From Rubinisphaera italica (GTDB taxonomy: Bacteria; Planctomycetota; Planctomycetia; Planctomycetales; Planctomycetaceae): a DNA stretch of 64,000 nucleotides. Position 1 is the stretch's first letter, and the number at the start of each line of letters is the position of its first letter. The stretch covers positions 62,001 to 126,000 of the forward strand of contig NZ_SJPG01000001.1 in assembly GCF_007859715.1 (NCBI RefSeq). Direction: 5' to 3'. The notes under the pieces were generated by a model. That model worked only from the letters and a program-made list of their open reading frames with translations, did no database searches and was not told where the DNA came from. The translations under genes and the position numbers were made by a program. Shown here one piece after another: positions 1-10,894 of the stretch.

Positions 1-807
1 TCGTTTGGGTTCGTTGAGTTCGAGTAGCAAGTCGGCCAGTGATTTGTGCCAGTAGTAAGTCAGTTGATCGCTCCGGGTATCTGGGCCGAGTTCTTCAGCT
101 TTCTTGATCGCGGCTTGTGCTTTTTCCGGTTGATTGAGTTTCATCCAGGCCCCGGCTGCATCCTTCCAGTTCCAGGAGGCGGTTCGTTCATCCAGGCCGG
201 CCGCTTTTTCATAGGCTTCTGCGGCTTCTTTATATTTTTTGGAGGTTAGATATTGGCGTCCCAGTTCCGCCACCTGAGCGGCCGTCATCCCGCCGCCGGA
301 ATCTTTGGTTAGCTTAGCGAGTTCCTCGGTATGCTTGATCGACAAAGCCGCATTGCGTTTGTAACGTCCGTAAAGTTCACTGAGCATGAAGTGAGAGAGT
401 TCTTCCTGCTTTTTGTCTTTGATGTTTTTCTGATATCGATCTTCGAGTTGATCGATTTTTCCGCGTTGGAACATGAAGGTCAGCAGAGAGCTTCGGGTTA
501 CCGATTTCGTGGCATTGTGATCGGAATTCAGGATGATGTATTCATTGCATTCAATAAACTTCTCTGGCTCCGGCAATAAGCGATAACAGGCAACCAGAGC
601 GCGTTGAATTCGCATTTTCTCTAAGTCGCTGTCACTGAGTTTGAATGCAGCTTCGAGCGGTTCCTGGGCAGCGGCAAAGTTGCCGGCATTCATGAAGCCT
701 GCACCTGCGTTCCAGGCCTCTCTATAATTTTGATAGTCTTTCGCGAAGACCTGACTTCCCATGGAAATCGACAGCACCGCAATCACAGCAGCTATTTGGT
801 ATTTCAT
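1..807 (-). CDS. Exported TPR-containing protein (C-terminus beyond window)
   Basis: An open frame runs leftwards from ATG at 807 to the window edge without a stop, giving 269 residues of an incomplete protein. It opens with a signal peptide (MKYQIAAVIAVLSISMGSQV, then FA-KD as likely cleavage region). The rest is helical with TPR-like pairs, for example around the segments AWNAGAGFMNAGNFAAAQEP and KYKEAAEAYEKAAGLDE, and NQPEKAQAAIKKAEELGP near the edge. TPR proteins are protein-binding scaffolds; the signal peptide places this one outside the cytoplasmic membrane. No partner is visible because the downstream side lies outside the window. The specific role is unknown. Confidence 0.8.
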   Translation of the reverse strand, partial: MKYQIAAVIAVLSISMGSQVFAKDYQNYREAWNAGAGFMNAGNFAAAQEPLEAAFKLSDSDLEKMRIQRALVACYRLLPEPEKFIECNEYIILNSDHNATKSVTRSSLLTFMFQRGKIDQLEDRYQKNIKDKKQEELSHFMLSELYGRYKRNAALSIKHTEELAKLTKDSGGGMTAAQVAELGRQYLTSKKYKEAAEAYEKAAGLDERTASWNWKDAAGAWMKLNQPEKAQAAIKKAEELGPDTRSDQLTYYWHKSLADLLLELNEPKR

Positions 808-1055
808 CGACGCACTACTCCAGAAAAGGGTCTGCATAGAACGGAAGCTCAGAACTTCCCGGATCATTCCAATGCATTAAGAGATCGATATGAATATCGA
901 AATGGGATTCGTTGTCGACTCTCTTTATATCAATAAATTCGCATGCGAAAAACTAAAACAGGACATGTTTACACCTTTTTGGGTAAATATGCCCTGTTGC
1001 TTAGCGATGAAATCCATCCAGATTTCAATAGCTGTACGTTGAAAGGCACAAACTG

Positions 1056-2345
1056 TTATGAAATCTTCCAGCCCGGTGGAATGGTGGTCGCCTTGGGGGC
1101 AACGAGAATTCCATCTCGAATGTAGAGTTCCGGATTGGTCAAATCCGCATCCATACGTCCGTCTGGAGCGACGATTGCACCTTCTCCGAGACGGCAGTTT
1201 TTATCGATAATACTCTTATCAATCACGCAGCCATCACCAATTCCGATGATGGGAGTCCCTTTAGACATAAGCTTGTCGGTATCCGCTTCTGACTCGAAAT
1301 AGTCTGCTCCCATGATGATCGAATTTTTGATCGTCACATTCTTACCGATGCGGCATCGCAAGCCGATCACGCTGTTCTCGATCCGAGTCCCTTCTTCAAT
1401 GACACAGCCATCGGCAATTAAGGTGCGATCGATGTAGGTGCCGCTGACTTTAGTCGCGGGTAAAAATCGCGGTCGCGTATAGATGGGTGAATCCGGACGA
1501 TAAAATTCGAAGGGCGGATTCGGATTGGCCAGTTCGAGGTTCGTATCGTAAAACGATTTGATGGTTCCGATATCTTCCCAATAGCCATCAAACAGATGCA
1601 CATTGACCTGCTTGGTATCAATTGCCATCGGAAAGACTTCCTTGCCGAAATCTTCGTGAGTGGTCTTTTCCAGCAATTCCACCAGTAGATCGCGATTGAA
1701 AAGATAAATTCCCATACTGGCCAGGCAATCTCGTCCTTTACTTTCGATTCCCTGGGAATCGATCCAGGCTGGGTCGGTTCGGACAGAATCGATTTCTTTA
1801 TCGGTTTTCGGTTTTTCGACGAACCCCTTCACTTGATAGTTATCGTCCAACTGCATGACTCCGAAACCTTTAGCGGCTTCGCGATCGACCGGCAAAGCTC
1901 CAATCGTGACATCGGCTTTGGCATCCAAATGGGTCTTGAGCATATCGCGATAATCCATTCGGTAAAGCTGATCGCCGGAGAGAATCATGACATGCTTAAT
2001 GCCAGGCTGCTGGATGTATTTCAAATTCTTGCGGACAGCATCAGCTGTTCCCTGGTACCAGTCTGCACCTTCAATGGTTTGCTGGGCAGCCAGGATTTCG
2101 ACAAACCCGCCATGAAAGCCGTCGAAGTTATAGGTCTGGCGAATGTGACGATGCAGTGAGACCGAGTTGAATTGCGTGAGCAGATAAATGCGATCGACAC
2201 CACTGTTAATGCAGTTGGCAATCGGGATATCAATCAAACGATATTTTGCCGCCAGTGGAACGGCTGGTTTCGAACGTTGGGCTGTTAACGGGAAAAGTCG
2301 CGATCCTTTTCCTCCACCAAGAACCAGGCCAATAATGTCTCGCAT
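1056..2345 (-). CDS. glgC: Glucose-1-phosphate adenylyltransferase
   Basis: Makes ADP-glucose from glucose 1-phosphate and ATP, the committed step of bacterial glycogen synthesis. The 429-residue length is normal for GlgC. The N-terminal nucleotidyltransferase signature LVLGGGKGSRLFPLT is followed by KPAVPLAAKYRLID, then QGTADAVRKN and SGDQLYRMDY, all typical of the family; the C-terminal third is a left-handed beta-helix (repeats such as IENSVIGLRCRIGKNVTIKN) used for oligomerisation and allosteric control. I chose the ATG at 2345 because the longer frame begins at a TTG three codons upstream. No other glycogen gene is adjacent, though a GH15-like protein lies at 42.3 kb. Confidence 0.95.
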   Translation of the reverse strand: MRDIIGLVLGGGKGSRLFPLTAQRSKPAVPLAAKYRLIDIPIANCINSGVDRIYLLTQFNSVSLHRHIRQTYNFDGFHGGFVEILAAQQTIEGADWYQGTADAVRKNLKYIQQPGIKHVMILSGDQLYRMDYRDMLKTHLDAKADVTIGALPVDREAAKGFGVMQLDDNYQVKGFVEKPKTDKEIDSVRTDPAWIDSQGIESKGRDCLASMGIYLFNRDLLVELLEKTTHEDFGKEVFPMAIDTKQVNVHLFDGYWEDIGTIKSFYDTNLELANPNPPFEFYRPDSPIYTRPRFLPATKVSGTYIDRTLIADGCVIEEGTRIENSVIGLRCRIGKNVTIKNSIIMGADYFESEADTDKLMSKGTPIIGIGDGCVIDKSIIDKNCRLGEGAIVAPDGRMDADLTNPELYIRDGILVAPKATTIPPGWKIS

Positions 2346-2678
2346 GTGAATCAAAGTCTTTCAATCCAGAATTGTAAATCGAGGGAGCGTTATTATGAGG
2401 GAATCTATTCGTCATCCGATTGAATGATCGGGACGATTATTTTTATTGTAATCGCTCTGGCGAAAGTTCCAGAGCGAACAGATGGGAAAAATTTGATTTG
2501 ATGAGAGTTCGAGACAAAACTCGACAGGATCGATTCTTTCCTTACGAATTGACGGAATACAAAATCCTGATGTATTTAGAGTCTATGTCTCTACAACTTG
2601 CGGTATTATCATCGAATTCCCATCTGAATTGGGTCTGATGACACTCGCAGATGGCTGTGAAATAATGATTAACTGGGG
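2346..2678. other. Gap between glgC and the FHA gene
   Basis: About 330 bases without a convincing gene. It should hold the glgC promoter (read leftwards) and the end of the PilT-FHA transcript. I see no clear hairpin with a T-run. Confidence 0.5.
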
Positions 2679-3293
2679 TTAAGATTTATTGGCCCAATAT
2701 TTTTTAATAATGTCTGCGGCTTCACCAGAGGGGGAATTTTCTTCAATCGGTTTCACATTTATTGATGTCGAGCGTGGAACCAGCACCGGAGATTCCAGGG
2801 AAGTATGGTCATCACCATTCGGCTTCCCTCCTAAACCCATTTTCGAGGCATCGGCATTCGAAATAATCGTTGTGTCGGCATCGAGTGTCGGCTCATCTTC
2901 TGCCAGCCAGTCAATTAGCTCATCTTCGGAGGGAGCTTTCGCTGCAGCCCGAGCCCCAGGCGGTTTGCGGACTCCCGGTGTATTTTGAGGAACAGGTTTC
3001 TTTTTTCCTGCCAGCTCAAATACCATCGAGCCCACATGCAGCGTGTCGCCCGGATGTATGGGTACTTCTCCGAAAATTGCTTCCCCGTTAATGAAAGTCC
3101 CATTGCGACTGCCAAGATCTTTGACAATGACATCGGTTCCACGGACATGAATTTCGCAATGATGCCGACTCACTTCTGTGGAATTCACACGGATGTGAGC
3201 CTGCGGGTCCCGGCCAACGATCACGACATCAGCAGGCAGGGTGAGCGTTTTCCCCTGATGCTTGCCCGTCAAAATTAGAAAAGAAACTTTCAT
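2679..3293 (-). CDS. FHA-domain protein
   Basis: 204 residues. The N-terminal hundred form a forkhead-associated domain, which binds phosphothreonine peptides: VGRDPQAHIRVNSTEVSRHH carries the G-R and S-x-x-H signature and DLGSRNGTFING is the conserved second motif. The remainder is low-complexity and acidic, ending in a short basic tail. ATG at 3293 begins right where FHA homology starts (MKVSFLILTG); an upstream in-frame start would add only five residues. It lies 47 bases downstream of the PilT-like gene on the same strand, so the two are probably co-transcribed, suggesting phosphorylation-dependent control around that ATPase. Partner kinase unknown. Confidence 0.85.
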   Translation of the reverse strand: MKVSFLILTGKHQGKTLTLPADVVIVGRDPQAHIRVNSTEVSRHHCEIHVRGTDVIVKDLGSRNGTFINGEAIFGEVPIHPGDTLHVGSMVFELAGKKKPVPQNTPGVRKPPGARAAAKAPSEDELIDWLAEDEPTLDADTTIISNADASKMGLGGKPNGDDHTSLESPVLVPRSTSINVKPIEENSPSGEAADIIKKYWANKS

Positions 3294-3340
3294 GGCCCGT
3301 TTTCTCAAAATTCACATGTACATAAAGATTCTCGTCAAAA

Positions 3341-4486
<1,146 letters not shown>

Positions 4487-5007
4487 CTGGAGATTCTCCT
4501 CAATCATTTCGTTGATAGGTCGCTATTTTGTGCGAGCGATGGAGTCTTCATCCAAAATGAGAAAAGAAACTCTCCAAACGCTGCGGATTTAGTCTTTCAC
4601 CAGCTTCTTATCCTACCGTGAACGAACCCGTTTGGCGAATGAAAAATGAGAGAAAGCGGTTGGGGGCTGGGGAGTGCCAATATTTGCGTTGATTTTCTAT
4701 TTATTCAACCATAGCCTGAATTATTGGGATGGATAAAAGCGAGTCTCTTAGAGTGTCGTGCAGAATTCACTGGATTAAGAAGCCACAGGAGGGAGTGTGA
4801 CTGACCGCGAAAGAAACGTTTGCCGCGAAAGAAACGTTTGGGGAATGCAACTTCAAAAAGTTACTATTGAAAATAACAAACCTCAAAGGAAAACCTCTTG
4901 TGATTCGCAACGCTGCTTGATGTGAGGCAGTCAGGTTTACAGTAAATTCTTCCGAACAATAATTAGTTTGCAAAGGTTGTACTCACTTCTGAGGAAATGA
5001 GGTGGCA
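4487..5007. other. Gap upstream of pilT with a short tandem repeat
   Basis: About 520 bases between divergent genes, so it should contain promoters for both sides. No supported gene. It carries a perfect tandem duplication of 18 bases at 4805-4840. Confidence 0.5.
4805..4840. repeat. 18-bp perfect tandem duplication
   Basis: The unit ccgcgaaagaaacgtttg occurs twice head to tail. It looks like a local slippage or duplication event; no function is evident. Confidence 0.85.
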
Positions 5008-5505
5008 ATGAAAACACGGTCTATCCTCAGTCAAGTACTCGCTGTTGCAGCGGTCCTGTGCTTTAGCACATCGTTTGTTCCGCTCATCCTTGGTCACTAC
5101 TTCGCAATGGCTGTTTCTGGTAGTGAATACCATCAACTTATAGAAAACGATCGCCCAAAGAGTTATTCGTCGCTCAAGTTTGGTTCATGGCAAATCGGGC
5201 CAGGACCACTTTCTCCCAGTCACATTCTGGAAATTCCACCTAATGCTGTCATTAACAAATATAGAGTTGGCCGTGACTTCCGCCTGCTGAATGTGTTCAC
5301 ATACTATGAAGCATAGTATGAACTTCCAGACGGAACAAAGCGCGTAACTCACGCGTCCGGTTCAGTGCCCATGTTCACTGCGAGAAAGTCAGTCGTCTAT
5401 ACCGCCCTCGTCTTGGGCTGGCTGCTTGCAGTGGCTTGTGCCTTGATGTCTTTTAAAATTGGGGCAGTCACAGGAAGAGAGTGCGCAAACGCTGATCTTC
5501 GTTAG
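5008..5505 (+). pseudogene. Small exported/membrane protein gene interrupted by in-frame TAG
   Basis: From ATG at 5008 (GAGGTG just upstream) the frame reads 102 residues to a TAG at 5314-5316, then continues in the same frame, open, for 62 more codons to a TAG at 5503. The first part has an N-terminal hydrophobic segment (SQVLAVAAVLCFSTSFVPLI) and a polar domain; the part after the stop reads YELPDGTKRV and ends with a second hydrophobic helix (VVYTALVLGWLLAVACALMS). Together they form a plausible protein with one membrane helix at each end, so the TAG probably breaks a once-intact gene; readthrough is possible but unproven. Family not recognised. Confidence 0.55.
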
Positions 5506-5954
5506 GGTGATTGGGGCGTTTCTCGCATGTCGTTAACTGGCGATGATTCAAGGCGAATCGATGCTTGTGCAAACCTCTTGACTTCGAGCGATAACGAAAT
5601 AAAATCCACGCAAAAAATGACCATTGACTAACAGGGCTTCATAGATTCGTTTAAACCCAGCCTGCAAATACTCATCTTTCCCAGCGAGGAACTTGAGGAT
5701 ACGTTGTTTATGCACAACGATCATGAAAATACCCGAGTCATAGCTAACTCGACTCGCCCTTGTTGAATGAGGAAAAAAGGGCGTGGTAGCCAATGACCAC
5801 CACGCCCATCACTTTGTTCTGGGCGTGCCACCCAGGACCTTCAGAAGACTCGACGGCTTTATTTTTACGACGAATTGGATTCGTCAATTATTGTTATACA
5901 CACCAATGGAGTGCATTGAAGTTATCCCAGGTTCAAGACCTGGCTGTCAGTGCT
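5506..5954. other. Gap between the broken small gene and the membrane synthase-like gene
   Basis: About 450 bases. It contains a palindromic repeat at 5780-5833. A short minus-strand frame (ATG at 5724, 58 residues) exists but has no recognisable homology or ribosome site; I do not support it. Confidence 0.5.
5780..5833. repeat. Dispersed palindromic repeat (gggcgtgg family)
   Basis: Bases 5780-5808 form a hairpin (gggcgtggt / accaccacgccc). The following stretch to 5833 matches, in reverse complement and with only a couple of differences, about 35 bases of the large palindrome at 53944-54026. This copy is partial. Confidence 0.75.
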
Positions 5955-8900
5955 CTACTCATTATTTTGTTGAGCAGGAGGTATTGGCAGGCTTGAAGCC
6001 TTGGCTAGCATTTCGGTGCGATAACTTCGCAGGGTGCGAAGCAAGGCTCGTTCGAGATGTTTGACGCGGGTTGTCGTCTCAGCGGAATTCAAACTGTTCT
6101 CTTCGGCGATCTGTTGCATCATTGCCAACGATTGTTGACTCAGCTCGAGTGAGTCTTTCAGGTCGATCAGCAGCACCGGTTGAGAAATATCCTTGTGTCC
6201 CTGACGCATCTGCCAACGAACTCGGAGAATTTCCATCAGGGCATTCGCATGATCGTATTTCACCTGAGGATCCAGTTTCTGATTTTCATTCAGCAATTCC
6301 AAAGCTCGATGAATCCCACGAACCGAGCGTTCCTGACGTCCGCCATAGTAAACGGCATAGAGCCAGTGTTCGAGTTCGCGTTCGGGTTCAGGCGGTTCAC
6401 ATCGCTGATACAATTTCGCGATTTCCGCATGCAGGAAATGGCTGATCAGTGGGTCGAACGGCTGTTCGAATTCTTCGACCTTCAGCAAGTCACTCAAATG
6501 GCAGGGATTCTGCTGTGTCGCTTCGCCGAGCGTTTCAAAGTAATTCAGACGACGTTTGTCCTCCGGATGCATTTTCTGCTGGATGCCTTCGCCTTTAACC
6601 GGCTCGATGACGGAACGAGGATTGTCGAGCAATCGTTTTTTGACCGACTTGCGATAAACCCAGAATTCATCCGGATGCTTTTCGAGGACCTGTTCCCGCG
6701 CAGCGACATCGGAAAGGCGTCGCAGAATATCATCGGTCTCTTTTTGATCTGCATAGTGATTGAGCAATCGCTTGGGATTCTGGGCGAGTAAGTCGCGGAC
6801 TTCATTCCACTTGTTGCCCCACCGCATCATTTCAACACAACGCCCGAAGGCTTCGGTGCCCGTGAAGACGGAGGCTTTCGCTTTGTCTGTTACGCTTTGT
6901 AAATCTTCGAGTTCAAAACGAGCCAGATTCATTGCCACCGACCAGTCCCAGCCGACGTGTGACAATGCTCGTTGAACTTGAGGCGTAGAAATTCGCTCAA
7001 TCAGGCCTTCGCTGAGAATGAATTCTGAACTGCGAGCTGCAACAAACAGAATTTCACCGGGAGCGGTGTCGAACGCGGTCATGTAGCCGAAAGAATTTTG
7101 AATGGTCGTCGCCAGACTGGTCAGCACACTGGGGCCGTAATCTGAGAAGATGAATCGCTGGCAATAAATTCCTTCTTCGCTCAGCAATTCCGCCAGGTGG
7201 CGGTAGTGAGCTTCGTTGTACTGACTGGCGCCCAGATAACTGGCGGAGTGTCGGGGCGATTCGATAATCACATCGTAAGTCTGTGACTGAGTGCGAACAG
7301 CCATTGCCGGCGAAAGAGTTCGATAATGCACGCGGGAATCCGTTGTTGCGGGTTGCATCGCTTTGGCAAGCACTCCCGTTTTCATTTCTTCCCACACATC
7401 GGCACGTTCATCGTAACAGTGCACGTTCATCACCGGAAATTCAAGAGTTGTTTGTAAGCTGAGACCACTTTCGAGTCCAATCAGTAACACTTCACGCGGA
7501 GCCTTGTGCATCGAAAGCGGCAAAACGGCTCCCAGCAATGCTCCCGTGGGTTGCGGCACAAGCTGAGCATTCAGGCTGATTCGTCCCTGCGGAATTCCAT
7601 TGGATCGAATTTGCACATGTTCGCCTTGATGCTTCCAGAACGATAATGTTCCACTGCTTGTTTCAGTCAACTTGAGTAGACGCCCATCATCCAGCCCTGG
7701 CAATTCGGAGAGCTGAGTTCCTGATCTCCAGGATTGAAACGCATAAGTGGAGAACAACGCACGGGAAGCCAGTAGAGGTGAGTAAGTCAGCGGAGCCAGC
7801 AACATCGACAGACAAGCAACATACATGAGGCTAGCTCCGATTTTCTGAGATCGGCTCCTCGAATATGTCCATGTAAATTGTCGCGAAGCCTGATAGCTTC
7901 CCCAGGCAACGGACAGCAGAATTCCAATCACAACCATCGCAGTGAAAGGGACTCCAATTAGAGGGATGAGTGTCTGAGAAAACGTCACTCCAGTCAGTCC
8001 GCAAAGCAGCATTGTTGGCAACCAGAATTGAGATTTTCCATTTTGGCAGGATGACATACGACGAGCCATCGCCAGCAAATGCCCGGCCAATAAACCGGCT
8101 GGCAGTATAATGAGGACGATCATGCAGGTTCGAAGTGACAGAGCGACTGAAACCGTAGAGACCAGAGCCGAAACGGCCAGATAACCCCGCACCCACAACG
8201 GAAAGGCGACGATCACCAGGCTGAGTAAAGCTGCGACATGGATCAATCGCACACGACGTTCGGCCCAAACTGCGAGACTGCAACTGCAACAAAATGATGC
8301 AATGATCGCATAAAACAGAAAGGCCGTTTCGGGTTGCAATTGACAGAGGAATCGATAAAGAGCAGGCAGCAGCAGCCCGAGTCCCATCGATAAAATGAGT
8401 GCAGACATCCAGGAATCGCGGCCGCGTGATCTCTGTCTCGTAAATGTTTCAGAAGCCGTCTCTGTTGAGCGGGCTGAAGTCATCGACAAGCCCACCAGGA
8501 CCAGACAGGCAAAACTGGCGGTCCAGTAAGTTGGCCAGATGGCAGAGAGAATCAGTCCAGAAATGGCAATTCCGCAGGCCCAGCCGAGTAATGATTTTGC
8601 AGAGATTTCTGAAGCTTGTGAACTGTTTTCCTGGCACCAGCTTCCACAAACCATCAGCAGTGAGATCAGAAAACAGTGGGAGATCGTCACGATCAGCAAA
8701 GAGCCAATCGACTGGTCAACCATTGCCTCGGATAATACCGATTCCCAACCGGTCCACCAGAATGAGGAGGTAATGGTCAGCAGCAATAGCAATGCCGTGG
8801 CCAGTAGAGGCAGAAGTGCTGTCTGTGGTCGGGGCAGGCTGATTGCGATCAGCGCGCTCAAGCCGACTGCCCATCCGAGGGACGAGCTAAATCCCCAGGT

Positions 8901-9029
8901 GGTGACGAACAGATGAATCCAGAAAACGCACACGAAACCCAATAAGGCGGAGACAAGAAACTGTCGTTCCGGCAAAAATGGTGTCATTCGGGCGTAAAAT
9001 CGGTGCAGAGGATGCGTGCTGGCGTCCAT
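5955..9029 (-). CDS. Polytopic membrane protein with spermidine-synthase-like domain
   Basis: 1024 residues. Roughly the first 430 are a multi-pass membrane domain of ten or so hydrophobic helices (for example FLVSALLGFVCVFWIHLFV, IGSLLIVTISHCFLISLLMV). Residues about 450-660 resemble the class I methyltransferase fold of spermidine/spermine synthases: EVLLIGLESGLSLQ sits where the glycine-rich cofactor loop should be, followed by YDVIIESPRHSASYLGASQY and HYRHLAELLSEEGIYCQRF. The last 350 residues are charged and helical. Fusions of this type are known in bacteria, but many are of unknown activity, and the cofactor loop here (GLESGLS) is degenerate. Start at 9029 follows GAGGGG; a longer frame begins 39 codons upstream without support. 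Stands alone. Confidence 0.7.
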   Translation of the reverse strand: MDASTHPLHRFYARMTPFLPERQFLVSALLGFVCVFWIHLFVTTWGFSSSLGWAVGLSALIAISLPRPQTALLPLLATALLLLLTITSSFWWTGWESVLSEAMVDQSIGSLLIVTISHCFLISLLMVCGSWCQENSSQASEISAKSLLGWACGIAISGLILSAIWPTYWTASFACLVLVGLSMTSARSTETASETFTRQRSRGRDSWMSALILSMGLGLLLPALYRFLCQLQPETAFLFYAIIASFCCSCSLAVWAERRVRLIHVAALLSLVIVAFPLWVRGYLAVSALVSTVSVALSLRTCMIVLIILPAGLLAGHLLAMARRMSSCQNGKSQFWLPTMLLCGLTGVTFSQTLIPLIGVPFTAMVVIGILLSVAWGSYQASRQFTWTYSRSRSQKIGASLMYVACLSMLLAPLTYSPLLASRALFSTYAFQSWRSGTQLSELPGLDDGRLLKLTETSSGTLSFWKHQGEHVQIRSNGIPQGRISLNAQLVPQPTGALLGAVLPLSMHKAPREVLLIGLESGLSLQTTLEFPVMNVHCYDERADVWEEMKTGVLAKAMQPATTDSRVHYRTLSPAMAVRTQSQTYDVIIESPRHSASYLGASQYNEAHYRHLAELLSEEGIYCQRFIFSDYGPSVLTSLATTIQNSFGYMTAFDTAPGEILFVAARSSEFILSEGLIERISTPQVQRALSHVGWDWSVAMNLARFELEDLQSVTDKAKASVFTGTEAFGRCVEMMRWGNKWNEVRDLLAQNPKRLLNHYADQKETDDILRRLSDVAAREQVLEKHPDEFWVYRKSVKKRLLDNPRSVIEPVKGEGIQQKMHPEDKRRLNYFETLGEATQQNPCHLSDLLKVEEFEQPFDPLISHFLHAEIAKLYQRCEPPEPERELEHWLYAVYYGGRQERSVRGIHRALELLNENQKLDPQVKYDHANALMEILRVRWQMRQGHKDISQPVLLIDLKDSLELSQQSLAMMQQIAEENSLNSAETTTRVKHLERALLRTLRSYRTEMLAKASSLPIPPAQQNNE

Positions 9030-9483
9030 GCCACCCCTCAATTCAGCAAAAAATCCAAGGAAACCCAGGCCCCTCCCGGGTGATGAAGTGCGAGTTTTAG
9101 TCGAAAATCGCCCAACAGGGCAAGACGATCTCGATATGAACACCATCTTTGAGTCTCATTATTCTTGTCGGATTCCCTCACAAAGGCTCTTGTGAATTGG
9201 AAAAAGACTCAATCCTGCATAAAATCTGCTGATAACAATATCTTCTCAGGGAGCGAAATCTTTCCTTCTCCCCGGGGAGCAGTTTCCTTTGCTTCTCCTT
9301 GGGGAGAAGGGCCGAAGGCCGGATGAGGGGATTCCTTCAGCGTTCATTTTTGGATTTAAAACGAGCAAGCCCGTTTCCCCCTCACCCAAACCCTCTCCCT
9401 CAGGGAGAAGGGACTTGTCGATATCATTAAACTGAGACAAATAACTCAATATTCAATCAACCTTCACCACACAGGATTCCTTC
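9030..9483. other. Divergent gap with a dispersed repeat
   Basis: About 450 bases between divergent genes, mostly occupied by a gggagaag-type repeat at 9290-9413. Promoters for both sides should be here; none is clear enough to mark. Confidence 0.5.
9290..9413. repeat. Dispersed ggggagaag / ccctctccc repeat, copy 1
   Basis: Begins with a hairpin-prone ctccttggggagaag, contains ccgaaggccggatgagggga, and ends with ccctctccctcagggagaag. The same order of motifs in inverted orientation is present at 43671-43780. Intergenic, non-coding although short frames cross it. Confidence 0.8.
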
Positions 9484-10596
<1,113 letters not shown>

Positions 10597-10894
10597 AGCC
10601 GGGGTGACTGCCCCAAACCCAGAGTCAGATTGAATAAGAAGGCCTGAGCATGCCAATGCCTGGGTCTTCTTCAATTAAATGGATGTCGACTTTCCAATCC
10701 CAATGATTCACTGCACTCATCAAACGTGTGGAGACTGCATCACATTGCAATCTTATTATTGATTGCCTATGCTAACTCGTACTGAACGCGAGGTCAGTTC
10801 CAGGGCATCCGGAACCGCAGGGCTGGAAACCCTGATGACCCACAAATTCCAAACATTCGAAGAAACGTCAGTATTGACGGGGCAAAGTATTGCA
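10597..10894. other. Convergent gap
   Basis: About 300 bases between convergent genes. A weak hairpin around 10637-10675 (aagaag...cttctt flanking gcctg...) could end either transcript. Nothing else supported. Confidence 0.4.

Noticed and set aside
5548..5793. Possible 81-codon minus-strand gene with TTG start (ATG at 5724)
   Set aside because: No ribosome site, no recognised family, and its 5' end lies in a dispersed palindrome.
9246..9449. Minus-strand open frame of 67 codons
   Set aside because: Falls entirely within the ggggagaag repeat, which recurs at 43671.
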